Shown here in pieces: positions 49,355 through 57,768 of a DNA stretch of 64,000 nt (within the stretch, counting starts at the first letter, position 1; each line of letters starts with the position of its first letter). The notes beneath the pieces are model-generated. The model saw only the letters and a program-made list of their open reading frames with translations, did not search any database and was not told where the DNA came from. A program made the translations under genes and the position numbers. The stretch is from Marilutibacter chinensis. Lineage in GTDB: Bacteria; Pseudomonadota; Gammaproteobacteria; Xanthomonadales; Xanthomonadaceae. The stretch is from NCBI RefSeq assembly GCF_021725675.1, contig NZ_JAKJPO010000009.1, positions 62,001 through 126,000 of the forward strand. Direction: 5' to 3'.

Positions 49355-52084
49355 ATGTTGCAACTCAGGCGTAATCTACTCAGCGTGGCGCTGGCCTCGG
49401 CGACCGCGCTGATGGCGACGGGCGTGCACGCACAGTCCGCCGCGGAGCCTGCCAACGATCAGGAAACCGGCAACGACACCGCGACCCAGTCGCCCGACGC
49501 CACCACGCTCGACAGCGTCGTCGTCACCGGCATCCGCGCCGGCATCGAGCGTGCGATCGACGCCAAGCGCGAATCGACCAGCATCGTCGAGGCGATCTCG
49601 GCCGAGGACATCGGCAAGCTGCCCGACGTCAGCATCGCCGACTCGATCAACCGCCTGCCCGGCCTGGCCATGCAGCGCGTCGCCGGCCGCTCCTCCACCG
49701 TCAGCATCCGCGGCCTGTCCGGCGACTACGGCACCACCCTGCTGAACGGCCGCGAACAGGTCAGCGTCAGCGACAACCGCACCGTCGAGTACGACCAGTA
49801 CCCGGCCGAGCTGATCAACGGCGTGGTGGTCTACAAGACCCCGGACGCGTCGCTGGTCGGCCAGGGCCTGTCCGGCACGGTCGACCTGCGCACGGTGCGC
49901 CCGCTCGCGTTCTCCGAGCGCGTGGTGTCGCTGAACGCGCGCTACGAGGACAACTCGCTGGGTGAGCTGAACCCCGGCACCGACGACACCGGCTACCGCG
50001 CCAGCGCGTCCTACATCGACCAGTTCCTCGACGACCGCCTCGGCGTCGCGCTGGGCTACTCGCGCTACACCGCGCCCGGCCAGGCCAACCGCTGGGAGGC
50101 CTGGGGCTATCCGACCGACGGGACCCACCACGTGCTCGGCGGCAGCAAGTCGCTGGCCTCGTCCACCGACAACACCCGCCAGGGCCTGATGGGCGTGGTG
50201 CAGTTCCGTCCGAACGACCGCTACGAGACCACTCTCGACCTGTTCTACTCGGAGTTCGAGAAATCCGAGACCACCCGCTTCCTCGAGGTCGGCCTGGGCT
50301 GGTCCGGCGCGACCCTGAGCAACCCGGTCGTCGACGAGGACGGCGTGGTGGTCGGCGGCACCTTCACCGGCGTGCGCCCGGTGCTGCGCAACGACCTCAA
50401 CGAGGGCGACGACGAGCTGTTCGCGGTCGGCTGGAACCACAAGTTCAACTTCGGCGACTACTGGTCGGCCGAGGCCGACCTGAGCTATTCCAGTGCCGAC
50501 CGCCGGGAAAGCATCCTGGAAACCTATTCCGGCTATCGCGCCGGCATCACCGACACCGTCGACTTCACCCTCGACCGCAAGACCGGCAAGCCGACCTTCT
50601 CGTTCGGCCTCGACTACACCGATCCGGCGCAGGTCGTGCTGACCGATCCCGGCGGCTGGGGCCAGGACGGCTACATCAAGACCCCGGAGGTCGAGGACAC
50701 GCTGAAGTCGTTCCGGCTCAACGCCGAGCGCCTGTTCGACACCGGCATGTTCAGCAGCGTCGAGTTCGGCGCCAACTACTCCGAGCGCGAGAAGTCCCGC
50801 AGCGTGCCGGAGGCCTTCCTCGAACTGATCGGCGGGCCGGACCGCGGCGCCGGGTTCGACGAGGTCGCGATCGATCCGCGCTTCATCCTGTCGCCGGTCG
50901 ACCTGTCGTTCACCGGCATCCCCGGCAGCTTCAGCTACGACATCAACGGCGTTCTGGACCAGTACTACCAGCAGGTCGGCAATGTCCATGCGGACATCTC
51001 CAACAAGCAGTGGACGATCAACGAGGAGGTCTCGACCTTCTACGTGCAGGGCAACATCAACACCGACATCGGTTCGGTTGGCATCCGCGGCAACGTCGGC
51101 GTGCAGGTGGTCAGGACCGATCAGAGCTCGCAGGGCTTCCTGGTCGTGCAGGGCGACGCCGCCAACGCCGTCCCCAACGACGGTGGCGCGACCTACACCA
51201 ACGTGCTGCCCAGCCTGAACCTGTCGTTCCTGTTGCCGCACGACCAGGTGCTGCGCACCGCCGTCGCCAAGCAGATGGCGCGCCCGCGCATCGACCAGCT
51301 GCGCGCGAACAGCAACATGTCGCTGGAGTTCGCCGGCCAGAACATCGGCGACTGGACCGGCAGCGGCGGCAACCCGGAGCTGGATCCGTGGGAGGCCGAT
51401 GCCTTCGACGTGTCCTACGAGAAGTACTTCGGCGACCGCGGCTATGTCAGCGCGGCCTGGTTCTTCAAGGACCTGACCAGCTACATCTACGACCAGCAGA
51501 TCGCCGTCGACGCGTCCGACTTCCCGATTCCGCCCGGCTATGTCGGCCCGACGCCCGACCCGGTCGGCTTCTATACCGCTCCGGCCAACGGCAAGGGCGG
51601 CCGCCTGAGCGGCTTCGAGTTCGCGGTGTCGATCCCGTTCGACCTGTTCACCCCCGCGCTGGAAGGCTTCGGCCTGCAGGCCAACCACTCCAACACCAAC
51701 AGCTCGATCAAGCCCAACGGTCCGGACCAGCCGTCCGGTCCGATCCCGGGCCTGTCCGACGAGGTCACCAACATCACGCTGTACTACGAGCGTGCCGGCT
51801 TCCAGGCCCGCCTCAGCCAGCGCAAGCGTTCGGACTTCCTCGGCGAGATCCAGGGCTTCGGCGCCGACCGTACCCCGCGCTACATCAAGGGCGAGGAAGT
51901 GCTGGACGCGCAGATCGGTTACAGCTTCGCCGACGGCACCGCGCTGGAAGGGCTGTCGCTGCTGCTGCAGGTCAACAACCTGACCGACGAACCGTATCGC
52001 GAGTACTTCTTCGACAACGGCCTCGCGCAACGCTACGAGGAGTACGGCCGCCAGGTGCTGTTCGGCGTCTCCTACCGGTTCTGA
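49355..52084 (+). CDS. TonB-dependent receptor for maltodextrins (MalA-like)
   Basis: 909 residues. Signal peptide (LLSVALASATALMATGVHAQ), TonB box region TTLDSVVVTGIRAG, plug domain with IVEAISAEDIGKLPDVSIADSINRLPGL and IRGLSGDYGTTLLNGRE, then a 22-strand barrel ending YRQVLFGVSYRF-like (GRQVLFGVSYRF). It matches receptors of sugar loci in Caulobacter and Xanthomonas, which import maltooligosaccharides. GTGGAGGGGAAGC precedes the ATG. Followed by a clean terminator. Confidence 0.93.
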   Translation: MLQLRRNLLSVALASATALMATGVHAQSAAEPANDQETGNDTATQSPDATTLDSVVVTGIRAGIERAIDAKRESTSIVEAISAEDIGKLPDVSIADSINRLPGLAMQRVAGRSSTVSIRGLSGDYGTTLLNGREQVSVSDNRTVEYDQYPAELINGVVVYKTPDASLVGQGLSGTVDLRTVRPLAFSERVVSLNARYEDNSLGELNPGTDDTGYRASASYIDQFLDDRLGVALGYSRYTAPGQANRWEAWGYPTDGTHHVLGGSKSLASSTDNTRQGLMGVVQFRPNDRYETTLDLFYSEFEKSETTRFLEVGLGWSGATLSNPVVDEDGVVVGGTFTGVRPVLRNDLNEGDDELFAVGWNHKFNFGDYWSAEADLSYSSADRRESILETYSGYRAGITDTVDFTLDRKTGKPTFSFGLDYTDPAQVVLTDPGGWGQDGYIKTPEVEDTLKSFRLNAERLFDTGMFSSVEFGANYSEREKSRSVPEAFLELIGGPDRGAGFDEVAIDPRFILSPVDLSFTGIPGSFSYDINGVLDQYYQQVGNVHADISNKQWTINEEVSTFYVQGNINTDIGSVGIRGNVGVQVVRTDQSSQGFLVVQGDAANAVPNDGGATYTNVLPSLNLSFLLPHDQVLRTAVAKQMARPRIDQLRANSNMSLEFAGQNIGDWTGSGGNPELDPWEADAFDVSYEKYFGDRGYVSAAWFFKDLTSYIYDQQIAVDASDFPIPPGYVGPTPDPVGFYTAPANGKGGRLSGFEFAVSIPFDLFTPALEGFGLQANHSNTNSSIKPNGPDQPSGPIPGLSDEVTNITLYYERAGFQARLSQRKRSDFLGEIQGFGADRTPRYIKGEEVLDAQIGYSFADGTALEGLSLLLQVNNLTDEPYREYFFDNGLAQRYEEYGRQVLFGVSYRF

Positions 52085-52108
52085 GCCCTCCAAGACCGGA
52101 TATCCCTG

Positions 52109-52136
52109 CCCCGCCGGCCTCCGGCGGGGTTTTTTT
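52109..52136 (+). terminator. rho-independent terminator of the TonB receptor gene
   Basis: CCCCGCCGG (52109-52117), loop CCT, CCGGCGGGG (52121-52129), then seven T. The clearest intrinsic terminator in the window. Confidence 0.95.
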
Positions 52137-52166
52137 ATGATCGCGGGCCGTGGCCCGGACGGCGGA

Positions 52167-53192
52167 TCAGTCGGCCGGGTTCCCGCGCATCGACATCGCC
52201 GCGCCGAGCAGCCCCGGGTACGGGTGAACGATGACCTGCACCGCGATCGCCTCCAGGTAGGCGACGAAACGGCCCTTGGCGAGGAAGCGTTCGCGGAACG
52301 CGCTGCTGCGCAGGAACGGCAGGAAGCGCGGCACCATGCCGCCGGCGATGGTCACGCAGCGGGCGCCGTGGATCAGCGCGATGTCGCCGGCGACGCTGCC
52401 GAGCACCGCGCAGAACCGCGCCAGCGCGCGCCGCGCCGCCTGGTCGTGGCCATCCAGGGCGAGCGCGACCACGTCCGCCGGCGCGCGCATCGTCGCCTCG
52501 CGGCCGGGCGGTTCGCCGCGCAGCACCGCATCGATGCACGACAGGCCCTGCCCGCACAGCAGGCGTTCGTTCGAGACCCGCCCGTGGCGCGCGGCCAGCC
52601 AGCGCGCGATCGCCTCTTCCTCCTCGCCCAGCGGCGCGAAGCTGGCGTGGCCGCCCTCGGTCTCGACCACCTGCCAGCCGGCCTGCACGGAGCCTGCCAG
52701 CATGCCGACTCCCAGCCCGGTGCCCGGCCCGAGCACGCTGACCGGTCCGTGGCCGGGGGGATCGACCGGGCCATACAGGTGCACGCGATCGTTCTCCTGC
52801 AGCGCCGGCACCGACCACGCCACCGCGCCGAAGTCGTTGACCATCCGCAACCGCTCCAACCCGAGCGATTCGCGCAGTTCGGACTGGCTGAACGACCACG
52901 CCCGGTTGGTCAGGCGGATTTCGTCGTGGCCGACCGGAGAGGCGACCGCGATCGCCGCCCGCCGCGGCCTGGCGCCGGTCAGCGCCAGGTAATGCTCGAT
53001 CGCGTGCCGCAGGCTGGCGAAATCCGCGTTGGCGAGCGACAGCGGCGCATGCATCAGCGGCGCCGGTCCGGCGATGTCCGCCAGCGCGAAACGCGCGTTG
53101 GTGCCGCCGATGTCGCCGACCAGCACGGCATCCGGGCTCACTTCGCCCAGGGCGGACGGGTCGTGCGTCGAAGCGGAGGAGGACTCGTGCAT
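52167..53192 (-). CDS. glk: glucokinase
   Basis: 341 residues. Phosphorylates glucose with ATP. VLVGDIGGTNARFALAD is the ATP phosphate-1 motif; LTNRAWSFS, MVNDFGAVAWSVP (catalytic Asp), VLGPGTGLGVGML, EGGHASFAPL and CVTIAGGMVPRF follow the ROK-unrelated Glk family. Operator 5 lies 75 bp upstream, so it belongs to the starch regulon as the last metabolic step. An in-frame upstream extension exists but lacks a ribosome site and would cover the operator. Confidence 0.93.
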   Translation of the reverse strand: MHESSSASTHDPSALGEVSPDAVLVGDIGGTNARFALADIAGPAPLMHAPLSLANADFASLRHAIEHYLALTGARPRRAAIAVASPVGHDEIRLTNRAWSFSQSELRESLGLERLRMVNDFGAVAWSVPALQENDRVHLYGPVDPPGHGPVSVLGPGTGLGVGMLAGSVQAGWQVVETEGGHASFAPLGEEEEAIARWLAARHGRVSNERLLCGQGLSCIDAVLRGEPPGREATMRAPADVVALALDGHDQAARRALARFCAVLGSVAGDIALIHGARCVTIAGGMVPRFLPFLRSSAFRERFLAKGRFVAYLEAIAVQVIVHPYPGLLGAAMSMRGNPAD

Positions 53193-53266
53193 GCCGGTAT
53201 CGGGTTCCTGTCGGGAAAGTGGATGTCGTGTCGCCAGCGTAAATGCGCGGTGACGGTGCGCCGGCG

Positions 53267-53280
53267 TGCATACGTTTGCA
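53267..53280. promoter_or_regulatory. putative LacI-family operator 5
   Basis: TGCATACGTTTGCA, 13 of 14 or better against the other sites and nearly palindromic. Upstream of glk on the minus strand; uppP on the other side starts 95 bp away. Confidence 0.72.
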
Positions 53281-53374
53281 CCCGGCAACACCCGCCGGCT
53301 TACCCTCGCCGGAGCGCTGGCCTATCCTAGCCGGCCTGCCCGAGCGTTGCGCCTTCCCCCGCGCCGACCTGCCG

Positions 53375-54202
53375 ATGCCGATTGATGCCGCCGTGTCCGA
53401 CCTGCTGTCCGCCCTGCTGCTGGGCATCCTGGAAGGACTGACCGAGTTCCTGCCGATCTCCAGCACCGGCCACCTGCTGATCGCGCAGCACTGGCTGGGC
53501 GCGCGTTCGGACCTGTTCAACATCGTGATCCAGGCCGGCGCGATCATCGCGATCACCCTGGTATTCCGGCAACGGCTGTGGGCACTGGCGACCGGACTGC
53601 GGGAGCGCGAGAACCGCCGCTACCTGGCGAGGATCGCGGTCGCGTTCCTGGTCACGGCGCTGGTCGGCCTGCCGGTGCGGCTGGCCGGCTGGGAACTGCC
53701 GGAGACGGTGTCGCCGGTCGCCGCGGCGCTGATCCTCGGCGGCATCTGGATGCTGCTCGCGGAGCGACTGGCCGAGCGCAAGGCGCCCAGCAGCGAGATC
53801 ACCTGGATGGTGGCGGTCCTGGTCGGCCTGGCCCAGGTCGTCGCGGGCGTCTTCCCCGGCACCTCGCGCTCGGCGGCGGCGATCTTCATGGCGATGCTGG
53901 CCGGCACCGGGCAGCGCTCGGCGGCGACCGAGTTCGTGTTCCTGGTCGGCATCCCGACGATGTTCGCGGCCAGCGGCTATGCGCTGCTCGAGTACGCGCT
54001 CGCCCGGGCCGCGCCCGGGGGCGGCGTCCCGGCAGAGGCCTGGGGCGAGCTGGGGCTGGCCTTCGCCGCCGCCGCGATCACCGGCTTCGTCGTCGTGCGC
54101 TGGCTGATGGGCTACATCAAGCAGCACCGCTACACGGTCTTCGCGTACTACCGGATAGCGTTGGGCGCCGCCCTGCTGCTGTGGCTGCCGACCGGCGGCT
54201 GA
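53375..54202 (+). CDS. uppP: undecaprenyl-diphosphatase
   Basis: 275 residues, about eight membrane segments. GILEGLTEFLPISSTGHLLIAQHWLG is the first signature with the catalytic Glu; VVAGVFPGTSRSAAAIFMAMLAG is the second (PGxSRSG-like). Recycles the lipid carrier for peptidoglycan and O-antigen and gives bacitracin resistance. The start at 53375 places the first helix correctly. Confidence 0.95.
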   Translation: MPIDAAVSDLLSALLLGILEGLTEFLPISSTGHLLIAQHWLGARSDLFNIVIQAGAIIAITLVFRQRLWALATGLRERENRRYLARIAVAFLVTALVGLPVRLAGWELPETVSPVAAALILGGIWMLLAERLAERKAPSSEITWMVAVLVGLAQVVAGVFPGTSRSAAAIFMAMLAGTGQRSAATEFVFLVGIPTMFAASGYALLEYALARAAPGGGVPAEAWGELGLAFAAAAITGFVVVRWLMGYIKQHRYTVFAYYRIALGAALLLWLPTGG

Positions 54203-54282
54203 ACGCCGGTACCGGGCCGCGACCCCGCGGCCGGCCTCGCGCCGTTGCAGGGTGGGTATCGATTCCAATGGAGATCCACCGC

Positions 54283-55131
54283 ATGAGCCTGTCCACTTCC
54301 CTCGTCCGCCTGTCGCTGGCCGCCTCGGTCGCGGTCGTCCTGGGTGCCTGCAGCCCGCAGCCGGAGGCGCCGTCCACAACCGATCCGGCGACGGAAGCGG
54401 CCGCAGATCCGGCCGCGGCCCCGGCACCGGAGATCGACGTCACCGCCTACGACTGGCGGCTGACCCGCGCGACCGGCGCCGACGGCCAGGTCGGTTCCGG
54501 CCCGCTGGCCGCATTGGGCACACTCGAGCGCCCGCTCGAACTGCATTTCGCCGAGGGTCGGCTGTCCAGCAACGGCGCCTGCAACGGCATGGGCGGCGGC
54601 TACCGCATCGAGGACGGCACGCTCCGCGTCGACACCCTGGTCCAGACCCAGCGCGCCTGCCGGGGCGACCTGATGGAAGCCGACGCCGCGCTGTCGGCCC
54701 TGCTCGAAGGCGGACCGGGCTTCGCCCTCGCCGGCCTTACCCCGCCGGTCCTGACCCTGACCGCGGACGACGGCCGCGCGCTGGTGTTCGAGGGCGCGCC
54801 GACACCCGAGGCGTTCTACGGCAGCGAGGGCACGCGGATGTTCATGGAGGTCGCGGCCGAACGCGAGCCGTGCTCGCATCCGCTGATCCCCGACATGCGC
54901 TGCCTGATGGTGCGCGAGGTCCGCTACGACGACGCCGGCGTGCAGACCCGGGTCAGCGAGGACTGGGAACCGCTGTACCAGGAGATCGGGGGCTACACGC
55001 ACGAACCGGGCGTGCGCAACGTGCTGCGGCTGAAGCGTTTCGACGTCGCCGATCCACCGGCCGACGCCCCGTCGGTGGCCTACGTGCTCGACATGGTGGT
55101 CGAATCGGAGACCGTCCCGGACAACGACTGA
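54283..55131 (+). CDS. META / DUF4377 domain lipoprotein
   Basis: 282 residues. Lipobox in AVVLGACSP. Residues about 50-170 are a META domain (AYDWRLTRATGADG, LHFAEGRLSSNGACNGMGGGYRIEDGTL, TQRACRGDLMEADAALSALL), also found in the heat-shock lipoprotein HslJ. The C-terminal part (MFMEVAAEREPCSHPLIPDMRCLMVREVRYD, WEPLYQEIGGYTHEPGVRNVLRLKRF) is DUF4377. GGAG precedes the ATG. Envelope stress role is suggested only by the family. Confidence 0.85.
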   Translation: MSLSTSLVRLSLAASVAVVLGACSPQPEAPSTTDPATEAAADPAAAPAPEIDVTAYDWRLTRATGADGQVGSGPLAALGTLERPLELHFAEGRLSSNGACNGMGGGYRIEDGTLRVDTLVQTQRACRGDLMEADAALSALLEGGPGFALAGLTPPVLTLTADDGRALVFEGAPTPEAFYGSEGTRMFMEVAAEREPCSHPLIPDMRCLMVREVRYDDAGVQTRVSEDWEPLYQEIGGYTHEPGVRNVLRLKRFDVADPPADAPSVAYVLDMVVESETVPDND

Positions 55132-55172
55132 TCGGCTGCAGCCGGGCGAGCCGAAACCGCAACCGGGGCGGG

Positions 55173-55190
55173 ACCCGGGCAGTCCCGGGT
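55173..55190. terminator. hairpin between convergent genes
   Basis: ACCCGGG-cagt-CCCGGGT, a 7-bp perfect stem between the META lipoprotein and the following minus-strand gene. No T-tract; role inferred. Confidence 0.4.
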
Positions 55191-55236
55191 GCGGTCTCCG
55201 GCCTCACCCGGGCTGTGGCATGCCTCCGGCAGCCGG

Positions 55237-55935
55237 CTAGTGCAGCCTGTCCTCGAAGCGTTCCTCCGCCGGGTTCCACTCGAACACCATGCCGGGGCAG
55301 TGCGGTGTCTGTGCCATCCGCAACTGCGTGACGCCGCGCTCCAGCACCACCTGCACCGTTTCCATCCCTCGGTTGCAGCCGGGTTGCGACAGTTCGAGGG
55401 TCTGCCAGCGCTTGCCGCTGGACTTGTCCATCACCTCGATGGCGTGCACCGCCGCATCGTCCTCGTCCATCGGGATCTGGAAGTAGAACCCTTCGCTGGA
55501 CGCCGCCTGCAGCAACGGGTGGTGCCCGGCCGGCCAGGCGCCGTCGTAGTCGAGGTAGGCGACCAGCTCGAGCTCGAGCGGCAACGTCTTTCCACTGCGG
55601 TAGTCGATCCAGTTGCCGGTGAGCCGGGGCGTGGAACGAAAGAAGTTCGCGTTGTCGAAGCGCAGCCGCGCGACCGGCAATCCGGCCGCATCCAGCTCGT
55701 CCATGCCGAAATCGCGCGTCCGGTGCAGGAACGCCGGCTTCAACCGGATCGGCGTGCGATAGCGGTCGTAGAAGTAGACCGCCCGCTGCACCGCGTTGCG
55801 GCTCTCGATCACGAAGGTGATGTCGCTCTGGCCGATGCGGCCGGTGTAGACCGCATACGAAGCCAGTGCGGGCGACGACGCGGCCAGCCATGCCAGACCG
55901 GCTAGCCAGACGATCCATCCACGGGGAAATCCCAT
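55237..55935 (-). CDS. secreted protein of unknown function
   Basis: 232 residues with signal peptide (IVWLAGLAWLAASSPALA). YAVYTGRIGQSDITFVIE resembles the opening of the adjacent upstream gene product (TYRGTVGDSPVELLLI), so the two may be distant paralogues. It has two Cys (QPGCNRG, TPHCPG) that could form a disulfide. One-base TGATG overlap with the upstream gene indicates coupled translation. Confidence 0.75.
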   Translation of the reverse strand: MGFPRGWIVWLAGLAWLAASSPALASYAVYTGRIGQSDITFVIESRNAVQRAVYFYDRYRTPIRLKPAFLHRTRDFGMDELDAAGLPVARLRFDNANFFRSTPRLTGNWIDYRSGKTLPLELELVAYLDYDGAWPAGHHPLLQAASSEGFYFQIPMDEDDAAVHAIEVMDKSSGKRWQTLELSQPGCNRGMETVQVVLERGVTQLRMAQTPHCPGMVFEWNPAEERFEDRLH

Positions 55936-56873
55936 CAGAAGCGCTCCTCGCTCTGGCTCTGCAGCTCGAGCCGGTCCGGAGCGACGAAGCGGTAGTGCCG
56001 CCACTGGATCGTACCGGCGCGGTAGTCGACCCCGCTTTCCGGCCGCAGACTGACCCGTCCTCCGGAACCGAACTCCAGCGCACCCTGTGCCGCCAGCGCT
56101 TCCAGTTGCGGGTCGCGGGCATAGCCGCCCGCTTCCTGCCGATAGACGAAGTAGTGCCGATGCTCGCCGGTACGCGTGGCGTCGTCGGCCCGCATCGGCA
56201 TCACCGAAAAGTCGACGATGCCGTCGTCGTTGAAGTCGTCCAACTGCAGGGTATCGGTACCGGAAAAGAACAGGTCCAGTCCGTCCAGCACCTGCACCGG
56301 CTCGCCGCTGGCGCGATCGAAGACGGTGATCGCGTCCACGCGCCCGGCATGTTCGCCACGCGCCTTGCGAGCATGTACCCGGAAATGGAACCGGTCGTCG
56401 GGCTGTCCCTGCAGCAGGTCGCCCGTATAGGCATCGCGTGGGTCGCTGGAGAACCGCATCACGCGTTGCAGGCTGACCTCCTTCTGCTCGCGGCTGCGCA
56501 GATCGATCGAACGGCCCCGCAGGTACTTCGCGCCGGGCACGAACGGACGAAACGCAATCACGGACGTGGGCAGCATCGGGTCGCCCAGCACGTTGATCAG
56601 CAGGCTTTCGTCCTCGGCGTACGGCGTCTTTTCCAATGGCAGCAGCATGCGCTGCGCTTCGTCGAACAGATAGCCGCCCATGCCGTCGAGCTGCCAGTCG
56701 TGGATCAGCAGCAGCTCCACCGGCGAGTCGCCGACGGTGCCCCGGTACGTCGTGACCGGTCGCGCCTGCGCGAACGCCGCGCCGGCCAGCGACAGCGCCG
56801 CCAAGGCGAGCAGGCAACCGCTTCCGACCCGGCGCCGACGCCGGCGGGCCTCAACACCGGACCGCTTTGCCAA
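55935..56873 (-). CDS. XAC2610-related secreted protein
   Basis: 312 residues with a basic N-terminus and signal peptide (LLALAALSLAGAAFA). RPVTTYRGTVGDSPVELLLIHDW and TLQLDDFNDDGIVDFSVMP (an FG-GAP/EF-hand-like Asp motif) resemble the XAC2610 group of Xanthomonas, in which one member is a lysozyme inhibitor linked to type VI/IV secretion studies. Whether this protein inhibits lysozyme cannot be told from sequence. First gene of a two-gene unit. Confidence 0.72.
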   Translation of the reverse strand: MAKRSGVEARRRRRRVGSGCLLALAALSLAGAAFAQARPVTTYRGTVGDSPVELLLIHDWQLDGMGGYLFDEAQRMLLPLEKTPYAEDESLLINVLGDPMLPTSVIAFRPFVPGAKYLRGRSIDLRSREQKEVSLQRVMRFSSDPRDAYTGDLLQGQPDDRFHFRVHARKARGEHAGRVDAITVFDRASGEPVQVLDGLDLFFSGTDTLQLDDFNDDGIVDFSVMPMRADDATRTGEHRHYFVYRQEAGGYARDPQLEALAAQGALEFGSGGRVSLRPESGVDYRAGTIQWRHYRFVAPDRLELQSQSEERF

Positions 56874-56984
56874 ATTCCTCTCCTCGCAGGCTCACCGGAC
56901 ACGGCGCCCGGAGCAGGCCGGACACGATACAGATGTCGACGGAACCGGGTCCGCTTTTTTCGCGAGCCCGGACCGCTCCGAAGT

Positions 56985-57623
56985 TCACGACGCGTCCGCG
57001 CCGCCGACGTCCGGGTGCAGCGAATAGGTGCCGTGGATCGAGGCCTCGGCCAGCACATGGCCGTGCATCGCTGCGAACACATCGGCGGCGGTGAAATCGT
57101 CGCCGACCGGCAGTGTGTCCACATCCAGCGCGAACAGGCGGAAGAAATAGCGGTGCAGGCGCAGGTCGTTGGGCGGCGGAAACGGCCCGTCGTAGCCACG
57201 CCACTGGCCGGCCATCGACGCATCGCCGGCGAACCAGCCGGTGTAATCGTTCAGACCCTGGCGCGCGCCGGCAGGGCCGGCCGGCTCCGTCTTGCCGTGC
57301 GGGACGACGCCGTCGCTGCAGCTGCCGGCAGCGATCTCGCGCACGTCGGCGGGAATGTCGACCATCGCCCAGTGCACGAAGTCGGTACGCGGCTGCGCGA
57401 CCGGGATCTCGACCCCGGCCTTGCCGACCATCTCGGCGACGGTCGGCACGTCGGGGTCGATGCACAGCAGCGCGAACGAACGGGTGCCTTCCGGCGCCGC
57501 GTCCCAGGCGAGGTGCGGATTGCGATTCGGCGCGAAGCCGAAACCGTCGGCGGTCGGCTGGCCGGCGGCGAACTCGACCGGCAGGCGCCGGCCATTGCGG
57601 AAACTGTCGCTGCGGATCTTCAT
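56985..57623 (-). CDS. YbhB/YbcL family (Raf kinase inhibitor-like) protein
   Basis: 212 residues, cytosolic. NPHLAWDAAPEGTRSFALLCIDPDVP and VHWAMVDIPADVREIAAG, YTGWFAGD, GYDGPFPPPNDLRLHRYFFRLFALD are the conserved PEBP blocks forming the anion pocket (Asp-Pro-Asp and His-Arg-Tyr-Phe). AAGGAGAAG precedes the ATG. Bacterial role unclear. Confidence 0.9.
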   Translation of the reverse strand: MKIRSDSFRNGRRLPVEFAAGQPTADGFGFAPNRNPHLAWDAAPEGTRSFALLCIDPDVPTVAEMVGKAGVEIPVAQPRTDFVHWAMVDIPADVREIAAGSCSDGVVPHGKTEPAGPAGARQGLNDYTGWFAGDASMAGQWRGYDGPFPPPNDLRLHRYFFRLFALDVDTLPVGDDFTAADVFAAMHGHVLAEASIHGTYSLHPDVGGADAS

Positions 57624-57669
57624 CTTCTTCTCCTTCGCTTGCCGTCGAAAGCCGGCGTCTGCGTCGATC

Positions 57670-57768
57670 ATGCAGGAGCCGTCGTGGCAGCGACGTAGGC
57701 CGCCGCGACTGGCTCCAAAACGCCTCATCGCGGGCCCCTGCCGCTCGTGCAGCCGCTCCTGCAGCCAA
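57670..57768. repeat. degenerate palindromic intergenic repeat
   Basis: GCAGGAGCCGTCGTGGCAGCGACG and, about 65 bases on, CTGCCGCTCGTGCAGCCGCTCCTGC form a loose inverted repeat reminiscent of the TAGGAGCGGC element at 35167-35230, but diverged. Confidence 0.4.

Noticed and set aside
49376..52093. 905-codon open frame antisense to the TonB receptor gene
   Set aside because: Long antisense frames are usual in DNA this GC-rich. The translation is Val/Ala/Arg/Asp-rich without motifs, while the plus strand has a full TonB receptor.
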